Assembly (NCBI RefSeq): GCF_030440515.1
Contig: NZ_CP076543.1
Span: 3,410,001 to 3,474,000, forward strand
Source: Streptomyces xanthophaeus
GTDB taxonomy: Bacteria > Actinomycetota > Actinomycetes > Streptomycetales > Streptomycetaceae
Reading direction: 5' to 3'
DNA length: 64,000 nt
Part shown: positions 55,568 to 64,000 of the stretch, piece after piece
Numbering within the stretch: position 1 is the stretch's first letter
How the letters are laid out: every line of letters begins with the position of its first letter
Notes under the pieces: model-generated
Database searches by the model: none
What the model saw: the letters and a program-made list of their open reading frames with translations, nothing else
What the model was told of the DNA's origin: nothing
Translations under genes and position numbers: made by a program

Positions 55568-56443
55568 ATGCGTGGAATCCTCTTGGCCGGTGGCACCGGA
55601 TCTCGACTCTGGCCGCTGACCCGGGCAGTCTCGAAGCAGCTGCTGCCCGTCTTCGACAAGCCGATGATCTACTACCCCCTCTCCACCCTCGTGATGGCGG
55701 GTATCAGCGAGATCCTGATCATCACCACCCCGGACGACCGCGAACAGTTCGAGCGACTGCTCGGCGACGGCTCGCAGTTCGGCCTGCGGCTGGAGTACGC
55801 CGTCCAGGAGCGCCCGGAGGGCATCGCCCAGGCGTTCGTCCTCGGCGCCGACTTCATCGGTGACGAGTCCGTCGCCCTGATCCTCGGCGACAACATCTTC
55901 CACGGCAGTGGCCTCGGCACCCGCCTCGCCCAGCACACGGACGCCAAGGGCGGCCGCGTGTTCGCGTACCCGGTCGCGGACCCCACCGCCTACGGCGTGG
56001 TCGAGTTCGACGAGCACGGCCAGGCCATCTCCATCGAGGAGAAGCCGGAGAAGCCGAAGTCCCGCTACGCGGTGCCGGGTCTGTACTTCTACGACAACCA
56101 GGTCGTCGAGATAGCCCGCGGCCTGAAGCCCAGCGCCCGCGGCGAGCTGGAGATCACCGCCGTCAACGACGCGTACCTCCAGGCCGGCGAGCTCAACGTC
56201 ACCATCCTCGACCGCGGTACGGCGTGGCTGGACACCGGCACCTTCGTCTCGATGGTGCAGGCCTCCGAGTTCGTCCGCGTGATAGAGGAGCGCCAGGGCT
56301 TCAAGATCGGCTGCATCGAGGAAGCCGCCTGGCGCGCGGGCCTGATCGACTCCGCGCAGCTGCGCGCGCTCGCCGAGCCGCTGACCAAGAGCGGCTACGG
56401 CGACTACCTGCTGATGCTGCTCGCCGAGGAGGACGCCCGATGA
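55568..56443 (+). CDS. rfbA: Glucose-1-phosphate thymidylyltransferase
   Basis: Makes dTDP-glucose from dTTP and glucose-1-P. 291 aa from ATG 55568 ([18 protein letters not shown]). [29 protein letters not shown] (metal Asp) and [20 protein letters not shown] are diagnostic. Stop overlaps the rfbC start as ATGA. Confidence 0.97.
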   Translation: MRGILLAGGTGSRLWPLTRAVSKQLLPVFDKPMIYYPLSTLVMAGISEILIITTPDDREQFERLLGDGSQFGLRLEYAVQERPEGIAQAFVLGADFIGDESVALILGDNIFHGSGLGTRLAQHTDAKGGRVFAYPVADPTAYGVVEFDEHGQAISIEEKPEKPKSRYAVPGLYFYDNQVVEIARGLKPSARGELEITAVNDAYLQAGELNVTILDRGTAWLDTGTFVSMVQASEFVRVIEERQGFKIGCIEEAAWRAGLIDSAQLRALAEPLTKSGYGDYLLMLLAEEDAR

Positions 56444-57039
56444 AGTTCCGCGAACTCTCCATATCCGGCGCCTTCGAGGTCACCCCGCAGCTGCACGGCG
56501 ACCCGCGCGGCCTGTTCACCGAGTGGTACCGCTTCGACCGGCTGGCCGAGGTCGTCGGGCACCCGCTGAACCTGGCGCAGGCGAACCTCTCGGTCTCCTC
56601 CGCGGGCGTGGTCCGCGGCATCCACTTCGCCGACGTACCGCGCGGCCAGGCCAAGTACGTGACCTGCGTACGCGGCGCCGTGCTCGACGTCATCGTCGAC
56701 CTGCGGGTCGGCTCCCCCACCTTCGGCCGGTGGGAGGGTGTCCGCCTCGACGACGTGGACCGCCGCGCGGTCTACATCCCCGAGGGTCTCGGCCACGGCT
56801 TCTGCGCGCTGAGCGACGACGCGACGCTGTCGTACCTCTGCTCGGAGACGTACAACCCGACCGGCGAGCACTCGGTGCACCCGCTCGACCCCGACCTGGG
56901 CATCGAGTGGCCGGCCGACGTCCCGCTGCTGTCCGCCCGCGACGAGGCCGCCCCCTCGCTGGCCGACGCCCTCGCGACCGGCCTGCTGCCCGACCACGCC
57001 GCCTGCGTCGAGTTCACCGAGTCCCTGCGCGTGAACTGA
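56440..57039 (+). CDS. rfbC: dTDP-4-dehydrorhamnose 3,5-epimerase
   Basis: 199 aa cupin enzyme. [19 protein letters not shown] start, [18 protein letters not shown] with the catalytic His, [19 protein letters not shown], and [21 protein letters not shown]. Together with RfbA, RfbB and RfbD the full four-enzyme set for dTDP-L-rhamnose is present. Confidence 0.95.
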   Translation: MKFRELSISGAFEVTPQLHGDPRGLFTEWYRFDRLAEVVGHPLNLAQANLSVSSAGVVRGIHFADVPRGQAKYVTCVRGAVLDVIVDLRVGSPTFGRWEGVRLDDVDRRAVYIPEGLGHGFCALSDDATLSYLCSETYNPTGEHSVHPLDPDLGIEWPADVPLLSARDEAAPSLADALATGLLPDHAACVEFTESLRVN

Positions 57040-57057
57040 CCCACCGCCGTACGCATG

Positions 57058-57091
57058 TGAGGGCCGTACCCCGTCCGGGGTGCGGCCCTCA
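57058..57091 (+). terminator. Terminator of rfbA-rfbC
   Basis: TGAGGGCCGtaCCCCG / CGGGGtgCGGCCCTCA stem, 19 bp after the rfbC stop. Confidence 0.8.
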
Positions 57092-57135
57092 CCCGTACCC
57101 GCCGCCCTGCCCGCGAGGGCAGGACCGGACATGCC

Positions 57136-57179
57136 GAAGGGCCCCGTCCCACCGCCGAGGCGATGGGCCGGGGCCCTTC
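57136..57179 (-). terminator. Terminator of the str operon (after tuf)
   Basis: GAAGGGCCCCG / CGGGGCCCTTC outer stem with an inner CCCA/TGGG extension, 49 bp after the tuf stop. Confidence 0.8.
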
Positions 57180-57227
57180 AGTGCAACTTGGTGCCCGATG
57201 GACGGGCTACCAGGTCAGAGCACGAAA

Positions 57228-58421
<1,194 letters not shown>

Positions 58422-58568
58422 GGGGTCCTCCTGGAGAGTGGTTCTGTACGCCTTACTCATCGGCGCCAGGTGATCTTTGCTGGAAAGCCGGTACCCCGGG
58501 GCAACGGAGGGTTACTCCTGTTGCCCCAGAGGCTCCGGTGACAAGCCTAAAGCGTGTACTCGGAAGAG

Positions 58569-60701
58569 TTACTCGCCCTTGGCCTTCGCGATGATCTCCT
58601 CAGCGACGTTCCGGGGAACCTCGGCGTAGGAGTCGAACTGCATCGAGTAGCTGGCGCGACCCGAGGTCTTGCTGCGGAGGTCTCCGACGTAGCCGAACAT
58701 CTCCGAAAGGGGCACGAGGCCCTTCACGACGCGAGCACCGTGACGCTCCTCCATGGCCTGGATCTGGCCACGGCGGGAGTTGATGTCACCGATGACGTCA
58801 CCCATGTAGTCCTCGGGCGTGGTGACCTCTACGGCCATCATCGGCTCGAGGAGCACGGGAGAAGCCTTGCGCGCGGCCTCCTTGAAGGCCTGCGAACCGG
58901 CGATCTTGAAGGCGAGCTCCGAGGAGTCGACCTCGTGGTAGCCACCGTCGAGAAGCGTGACGCGAACGCCAGTCATCTCGTAGCCGGCCAGGATGCCGAA
59001 CTGCATGGCCTCCTGCGCACCGGCGTCGACCGAAGGGATGTACTCCTTCGGGACGCGTCCACCGGTGACCTTGTTCACGAACTCGTACGCCGGACCGTCG
59101 GTCTCGGTGATGGGCTCGATCGCGATCTGCACCTTGGCGAACTGACCGGTACCACCGGTCTGCTTCTTGTGCGTGTAGTCGTGACGCTCGACGGCCTTGC
59201 GGATCGTCTCGCGGTACGCGACCTGCGGCTTGCCGACGTTGGCCTCGACCTTGAACTCGCGCTTCATACGGTCGACCAGCACCTCGAGGTGCAGCTCGCC
59301 CATACCGCCGAGGATGGTCTGGCCCGTCTCCTCGTCCGAGTGAACGTGGAAGGAGGGGTCCTCCTCCGCGAGACGCTGGATGGCAACACCCAGCTTCTCC
59401 TGGTCACCCTTGGACTTGGGCTCGATGGCGACCTGGATGACCGGCGCCGGGAAGTCCATGGACTCCAGGATCACCGGGCTCTTGTCGTCACACAGCGTCT
59501 CACCGGTGGTGGTCTGCTTCAGGCCCATGACGGCGACGATGTCGCCGGCGCCCACCGCATCGATCTCTTCACGCTTGTTGGCGTGCATGCGGTAGATCTT
59601 GCCGATGCGCTCCTTCTTGCCCTTGACGGAGTTCAGCACCGCAGTGCCGGCCTCCAGGCGGCCCGAGTAAACCCGGACGAAGGTGAGCTTACCGAGGTGC
59701 GGGTCGCTCATGATCTTGAACGCGAGCGCGGCGAGGGGCTCCTCGTCGGACGGCTTGCGCTTCACGACGACCTCGGCGTCGCGGACGTCGTGGCCCTCGA
59801 TGGCCTCGATGTCCAGCGGCGACGGCAGGTAGCGGACGACGGCGTCGAGCAGGGGCTGAACGCCCTTGTTCTTGAACGCCGTGCCACAGAACACCGCGGT
59901 GATCGTGGGCTCGCCCTTGCCCTTGCCGGAGTTCAGGATGATCCGACGGACGGCGGCGTGCAGCTGCTCGACGGTGGGCTCGTTGCCCTCCAGGAACAGC
60001 TCCATGATCTCGTCGTCGTTCTCGGCGACGGTCTCGACCAGCTTGCCGCGCCACTCTTCAGCAGCCTCGGTGTGCGTGGCCGGGATGTCGACGATGTCGT
60101 ACATCTCGCCCTTGGTCGCCTCGGCGGACCAGACGAACGCCTTCATCGTGACGAGGTCGACGACACCCTGGAAGTCGGCCTCGGCACCGATGGGGAGCTG
60201 CATGACGATCGGAACCGCACCGAGGCGGTCCTTGATCATGTCGACGCAGCGGTGGAACTCGGCGCCGGTGCGGTCGAGCTTGTTGACGAAGCAGATGCGC
60301 GGCACGCCGTAGCGGTCCGCCTGACGCCAAACGGTCTCGGACTGCGGCTCGACGCCGGCCACACCGTCGAAGACGGTGACGGCGCCGTCGAGGACGCGGA
60401 GCGAACGCTCCACCTCGACGGTGAAGTCGACGTGACCCGGGGTGTCGATGATGTTGATCGTGTGGTCAACGTCTTCGAGGGGCCAGTGGCAGGTCGTCGC
60501 GGCAGACGTGATGGTGATACCACGCTCCTGCTCCTGCTCCATCCAGTCCATCGTGGCGGCGCCGTCGTGGACCTCACCGATCTTGTACGACACACCGGTG
60601 TAGAACAGGATGCGCTCGGTGGTGGTCGTCTTGCCCGCGTCGATGTGGGCCATGATCCCGATGTTGCGGACCTTGGCCAGGTCAAGCGAAGTGGTAGCCA
60701 T
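58569..60701 (-). CDS. fusA: Elongation factor EF-G
   Basis: 710 aa, translocation GTPase. [21 protein letters not shown]-loop, [32 protein letters not shown], then domains II-V. 39 bp after rpsG. No unusual insertions seen. Confidence 0.99.
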   Translation of the reverse strand: MATTSLDLAKVRNIGIMAHIDAGKTTTTERILFYTGVSYKIGEVHDGAATMDWMEQEQERGITITSAATTCHWPLEDVDHTINIIDTPGHVDFTVEVERSLRVLDGAVTVFDGVAGVEPQSETVWRQADRYGVPRICFVNKLDRTGAEFHRCVDMIKDRLGAVPIVMQLPIGAEADFQGVVDLVTMKAFVWSAEATKGEMYDIVDIPATHTEAAEEWRGKLVETVAENDDEIMELFLEGNEPTVEQLHAAVRRIILNSGKGKGEPTITAVFCGTAFKNKGVQPLLDAVVRYLPSPLDIEAIEGHDVRDAEVVVKRKPSDEEPLAALAFKIMSDPHLGKLTFVRVYSGRLEAGTAVLNSVKGKKERIGKIYRMHANKREEIDAVGAGDIVAVMGLKQTTTGETLCDDKSPVILESMDFPAPVIQVAIEPKSKGDQEKLGVAIQRLAEEDPSFHVHSDEETGQTILGGMGELHLEVLVDRMKREFKVEANVGKPQVAYRETIRKAVERHDYTHKKQTGGTGQFAKVQIAIEPITETDGPAYEFVNKVTGGRVPKEYIPSVDAGAQEAMQFGILAGYEMTGVRVTLLDGGYHEVDSSELAFKIAGSQAFKEAARKASPVLLEPMMAVEVTTPEDYMGDVIGDINSRRGQIQAMEERHGARVVKGLVPLSEMFGYVGDLRSKTSGRASYSMQFDSYAEVPRNVAEEIIAKAKGE

Positions 60702-60740
60702 AAGGCTTCGGTCTTCTCTCGGTCTCGATGTGGGGTGGGA

Positions 60741-61211
60741 CTACCAGCGGTAGTGCGCGAAGGCCTTGTTGGACTCGGCCATCTTGTGCGTGTCCTCGCG
60801 CTTCTTGACGGCAGCGCCAAGACCGTTGGAGGCGTCGAGCAGCTCGTTCATGAGGCGCTCGGTCATGGTCTTCTCACGACGGGCGCGGGAGTAACCCACG
60901 AGCCAGCGGAGGGCCAGGGTCGACTGGCGACCCGGCTTGACCTCGACGGGGACCTGGTAGGTCGCGCCACCGACACGGCGGGACTTGACCTCGAGGGACG
61001 GCTTGACGTTCTCCAGCGCGCGCTTCAGCGTGATGACCGGGTCGTTGCCGGTCTTCTCGCGGAGGCCTTCCATGGCGCCGTAAACGATGCGCTCGGCGGT
61101 GGAGCGCTTGCCGTTCAGGAGGATCTTGTTGATGAGCGACGTCACCAGAGGAGATGCGTAGACCGGGTCGATGATGACCGGGCGCTTCGGGGCGGGGCCC
61201 TTACGAGGCAT
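60741..61211 (-). CDS. rpsG: 30S ribosomal protein S7 (uS7)
   Basis: 156 aa. [22 protein letters not shown] start and [25 protein letters not shown] core, ending NKAFAHYRW. 2 bp after rpsL. Nucleates assembly of the 30S head. Confidence 0.99.
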   Translation of the reverse strand: MPRKGPAPKRPVIIDPVYASPLVTSLINKILLNGKRSTAERIVYGAMEGLREKTGNDPVITLKRALENVKPSLEVKSRRVGGATYQVPVEVKPGRQSTLALRWLVGYSRARREKTMTERLMNELLDASNGLGAAVKKREDTHKMAESNKAFAHYRW

Positions 61212-61213
61212 TC

Positions 61214-61585
61214 TTACTTCTCCTTCTTGGCGCCGTAGCGGCTGCGGGCCTGCTTGCGGTTCTTGACAGCCTGGGTGTCAAGCGCACCGCGGATGATCTT
61301 GTAACGAACACCCGGCAGGTCCTTCACACGGCCACCACGCACGAGCACGATCGAGTGCTCCTGCAGGTTGTGTCCCTCACCCGGAATGTAAGCGGTGACC
61401 TCGATGCCGGAGGTCAGACGCACACGCGCGACCTTACGGAGCGCCGAGTTCGGCTTCTTCGGGGTGGTCGTGAACACACGCGTGCAGACGCCGCGACGCT
61501 GGGGCGAAGCCTCAAGCGCGGGGGTCTTTGTCTTCTCGACCTTGTCCTGCCGGCCCTTACGGACCAGCTGCTGGATCGTAGGCAC
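61214..61585 (-). CDS. rpsL: 30S ribosomal protein S12 (uS12)
   Basis: 123 aa from GTG 61585 (GGAGAAG upstream); the frame continues to 61678 without such a site. [19 protein letters not shown] and [14 protein letters not shown] carry Lys at the two positions where changes give streptomycin resistance, so the allele reads as sensitive. First gene of the str operon, with a promoter 193-221 bp upstream of the start. Confidence 0.99.
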   Translation of the reverse strand: MPTIQQLVRKGRQDKVEKTKTPALEASPQRRGVCTRVFTTTPKKPNSALRKVARVRLTSGIEVTAYIPGEGHNLQEHSIVLVRGGRVKDLPGVRYKIIRGALDTQAVKNRKQARSRYGAKKEK

Positions 61586-61943
61586 TACTTCTCCGGTTTC
61601 TGTGTGCCGTGTAGTGAAACTAACCTGGAACTTCCCCGACCCACGCGGTCGGGTGTGTCGAACACTGCACGCTTTCACCGAAGTGAGTCGGGCGCAGATT
61701 GCGGTGTGTTCTTCTCGGCTCTCCGCGGGGTCTTACGCACACGCGGAGGCCAGGGCACACCCCAGGCACAAGGTCAGAGCGTACCTACCTCACAGAGGTA
61801 GGTCAAAACAAATGCCCAGCACGAAAACCCGCCGCGCGCAAGCGGGGAGCGGCCCGATCGGCCCTGTGCCCGCCCCGGCGCCCTAAACTGACAGCTTGAC
61901 CGGGCGCGGGACACCGGCGAGTCGATCAGCAGGGAGCAGGACA
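61586..61943. other. Divergent intergenic region rpsL / yfhO-like gene
   Basis: 358 bp. Contains the rpsL leader and promoter on the minus strand. On the plus side TAAACT (61884-61889) is a possible -10 for the membrane protein gene, without a clear -35. No gene seen. Confidence 0.55.
61778..61806 (-). promoter_or_regulatory. rpsL promoter with embedded palindrome
   Basis: Minus strand: -35 TTGACC (complement of 61801-61806), 17-bp spacer, -10 TACGCT (complement of 61778-61783). The spacer holds ACCTACCTC-tgt-GAGGTAGGT, a perfect 9-bp inverted repeat (61783-61803) that touches both boxes. It implies a roughly 190-nt leader before rpsL. Confidence 0.7.
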
Positions 61944-64000
61944 TTGGGGACCGTGGCACCCGAGCCGACCACAGTCGACGCCCGTCCCACCACCCCCCGC
62001 AGACCCGCCCCGCGCAGACCGGCCATCCGCCGGATCACCCGTTTCCGCAGCCCCCTGCTGGCCTTCCTGATCACCTCGGGCGCCTTCTGCGCCGCCTGGG
62101 TGGCGCGCGGCACCTATCCCTTCGGGAACACCGGCCGGGCCCTGAACGACCAGGCCAACCAGTACGTGCCCTTCCACCGGGCGCTGTGGGACCTGGTCCA
62201 CGGGCAGGCCGCCGGCGACGTCCTGTTCACCTGGCGCGGCGGCTTCGGACAGCAGTTCCTCGCCGACTACCACACCTACCTCGGCAACCCCTTCTCCTGG
62301 CTGGCCGTCCTCGTCCCCCGCTCCCACGTCGACCTCGCCGTCTTCGCGATCACCCCGATCACGATGGGGACCGCCGCCGCCGTGATGACGGTGTACCTCG
62401 GCAAGCTGCACCCCGGCCCGTGGTGGCAGCGGGGCGTGCTCGGAGCGGTGTACGGCCTGTGCGGCTGGGCGCTGAGCGACGCCTCGTACATCCCCATGTG
62501 GCTGTGGGGCCTGGTCGCGCTCCCGATGCTCGGCATCGCCGTCGAATGGTGCCTGGAGGAGCGCCGCTGGCCGGGCGTGGCCCTGCTGGTCGCGCTCGCC
62601 TGGTTCGGGAACTTCTACACCGCGATGATGGCCACGATGGCCGCCTGCGTCCTGCTGGCCATCCGCATGGTCACCCGCGACATGACGGGCCGGCAGCGGC
62701 TGCGCGCGCTGTGGCGGGCCGCGACGGCCACCGGGACCGGCATCCTGCTGACCCTGCCGCTGCTCCTGCCGTCCTTCCTGTCCAGCGGGGCCGCCCAGCC
62801 CACCGGGGCGGCCGCCTTCACCCCCGTACGGATCGAGCTCTTCCTCTCGGGCATGCTCCCGGCCACGCATCTGTGGGGCGGCCGCCCGCGGCTCTACGTC
62901 GCCTCGCTCGGGCTGATCCTGGCCGGCGCCTTCGTCCTCAACAGCGCCGTCGCCCGGCGGACCCGCCTGGTGTGGGCGGCCGCGACCCTGCTCGTGGTGG
63001 CCTCCTTCCAGTTCCCGCCCACGCAGTACCTCTGGCACGGGCTGGCGGTGCCGAACGGAAACCCGTACCGCGAGGCCTTCGTCTTCAGCGGGATGGTCGT
63101 GGTCGTGGCCTGGCTGGCGCTGGCCAACCGGCCGCGCCCGCTGCACCTGGCCCTGGTGGCGGCCCTGCTGGTGGCGGCCACCTACGTACTGCGGCGCACC
63201 GACGACTTCGGCGGCTGGACCTGGCCGGCCGTGCTCGGCGGCGGTGCGGTCTCCCTGCTGGCCCTGGTCCTGCTGCGGCTCGGCGAGAAGCGCCGGTTCC
63301 TGATCCCGGTGGCCGCGGCCCTGATGATCGGCGTCGTGTTCGCCGAGTCCACGGTGGCCGCCGCCAACGCGGACGCCCGCCGGGCCCGCGAGCGCTGGGC
63401 CAAGCCGGTCGTCACCTCGAACCGGTCGATCGGCAACCACTTCGAAGCCGTCCGCGGTGTGGCGGGCTGGCCCGCCTACCGGACCGACTCGGGCGCGCCC
63501 CAGAGCGCGTACAACGACGCCCTGGCGCTGCGGGCGGAGGGCCCGCAGTACTACAGCAGCTACCTCCCCGAGGCCACCTACAAGGCCCTGGAGCCCCTGG
63601 GATACGGCTTCAAGAACGACGGCCGGACCTTCTTCGGCGCCGACAACCCGGTCCTCGACGCGATCTTCTCGATCGGCGCGCGGGTCCGCCCGGGGACCGC
63701 CCCCGACAGCTGGACGGCCTCGAAGTTCCCCGCGCCCCCGCTGGTCACCGTCCGCACCGCGCCGTACACCTCCCCCAACCCGGCGGACAGCGTCTACGCC
63801 CGCCAGGAGAACGTCCTGGGCGCCACCGTCTACCAGGTCCCGCCGGTCACCCGCGGGGGGAGCACCACCGAGCAGACGTACACCGCCCGGTGCACCCCCG
63901 GCTCCGAGGCCTACTGGTACTCCCCCGCCCCCTACGGCACGGTCCGCGCCGGCGGCGGCCCCCACAAGCTCCTGGAGGACCGGATGACCGGCGTGACCCC
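61944..64000 (+). CDS. YfhO-family membrane protein (cut by window end)
   Basis: Open from TTG 61944 (GGGAG and GCAGGA upstream; GTG 61953 is an alternative) to the window edge, at least 685 codons. Basic N-terminus, then about twelve hydrophobic segments (SPLLAFLITSGAFCAAWVA, VFAITPITMGTAAAVMTVYL, WGLVALPMLGIAVEWCL and others). The first outer loop has NDQANQYVPFHRALWDLV and WRGGFGQQFLADYHTYLGNP, typical of YfhO proteins, which are GT-C-like membrane glycosyltransferases that put sugars on teichoic acids in Firmicutes. A large extracellular part begins near residue 480. Likely glycosylates a wall polymer. Remainder lies outside the window. Confidence 0.85.
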   Translation, partial: MGTVAPEPTTVDARPTTPRRPAPRRPAIRRITRFRSPLLAFLITSGAFCAAWVARGTYPFGNTGRALNDQANQYVPFHRALWDLVHGQAAGDVLFTWRGGFGQQFLADYHTYLGNPFSWLAVLVPRSHVDLAVFAITPITMGTAAAVMTVYLGKLHPGPWWQRGVLGAVYGLCGWALSDASYIPMWLWGLVALPMLGIAVEWCLEERRWPGVALLVALAWFGNFYTAMMATMAACVLLAIRMVTRDMTGRQRLRALWRAATATGTGILLTLPLLLPSFLSSGAAQPTGAAAFTPVRIELFLSGMLPATHLWGGRPRLYVASLGLILAGAFVLNSAVARRTRLVWAAATLLVVASFQFPPTQYLWHGLAVPNGNPYREAFVFSGMVVVVAWLALANRPRPLHLALVAALLVAATYVLRRTDDFGGWTWPAVLGGGAVSLLALVLLRLGEKRRFLIPVAAALMIGVVFAESTVAAANADARRARERWAKPVVTSNRSIGNHFEAVRGVAGWPAYRTDSGAPQSAYNDALALRAEGPQYYSSYLPEATYKALEPLGYGFKNDGRTFFGADNPVLDAIFSIGARVRPGTAPDSWTASKFPAPPLVTVRTAPYTSPNPADSVYARQENVLGATVYQVPPVTRGGSTTEQTYTARCTPGSEAYWYSPAPYGTVRAGGGPHKLLEDRMTGVT

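Noticed and set aside
61926-63965. 679-codon minus-strand open frame
   Set aside because: The plus strand here encodes a YfhO-type membrane protein with good hydrophobic segments; the minus frame is Gly/Arg/Gln-rich and is its shadow.

Overview
The window is high-GC actinobacterial chromosome, almost certainly Streptomyces. Evidence: strong G/C bias at third codon positions, many GTG starts, HrdB-type promoters, a groES-groEL1 pair with a His-rich GroEL1 tail under CIRCE control, and the gene order groES/groEL1 - t6A genes - alr - acpS - glmS - coaA - glmM - rpsI/rplM - truA - rplQ/rpoA - spc/S10 operons - tuf/fusA/rpsG/rpsL. It is a core region, mostly read from the minus strand, with a few accessory insertions.

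Layout. 1-2.4 kb: groES-groEL1 heat-shock operon with two CIRCE operators around its promoter. 2.5-3.0 kb: a large imperfect palindrome without a convincing gene. 3.2-4.6 kb: FtsW/RodA-type glycosyltransferase. 4.7-8.7 kb: a cassette bounded by two ~345-bp inverted repeats. It carries two overlapping micro-genes, a divergent GntR/UTRA regulator with a triple TCTAGAGA operator, a TPR-like protein with a zinc-type Cys cluster, and a small dimeric alpha/beta-barrel-like protein. 8.7-10.5 kb: tandem lipoprotein polysaccharide deacetylases. 10.6-22 kb: a methyltransferase, the t6A tRNA genes (tsaE, tsaB, tsaD) with rimI, then alr, nnr, acpS and glmS. 22-32 kb: lipoprotein, coaA, DUF389, glmM, rpsI-rplM, GT87, ABC-F and truA. 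32-48.3 kb: alpha, spc and S10 operons (rplQ back to rpsJ). 48.8-57 kb: an insertion between rpsJ and tuf holding dTDP-rhamnose synthesis (rfbABCD), two GT2 glycosyltransferases, DUF2304, a flippase-like transporter and an unknown membrane protein. 57.2-61.6 kb: str operon. 61.9 kb to the end: start of a YfhO-family membrane protein, cut by the window edge.

Functional themes. Translation (ribosomal proteins, EF-G, EF-Tu, IF-1, RNA polymerase alpha, SecY, Adk, Map, t6A, pseudouridine) sits next to envelope precursor synthesis (GlmS, GlmM, Alr, deacetylases, rhamnose cluster, FtsW-like protein). Neighbouring genes are often joined by GTGA, ATGA or TGATG stop/start overlaps. Eight genes appear to have leaderless mRNAs, with a -10-like hexamer 6-7 nt before the start codon.

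The best candidates for something undescribed are the inverted-repeat cassette at 4.7-8.7 kb, the glycan cluster between the str and S10 operons, the His-rich tail on TsaD, and the palindrome inside the rpsL promoter. All calls come from reading the sequence and from family knowledge; no database search was run. Alignments of repeats were done by eye.
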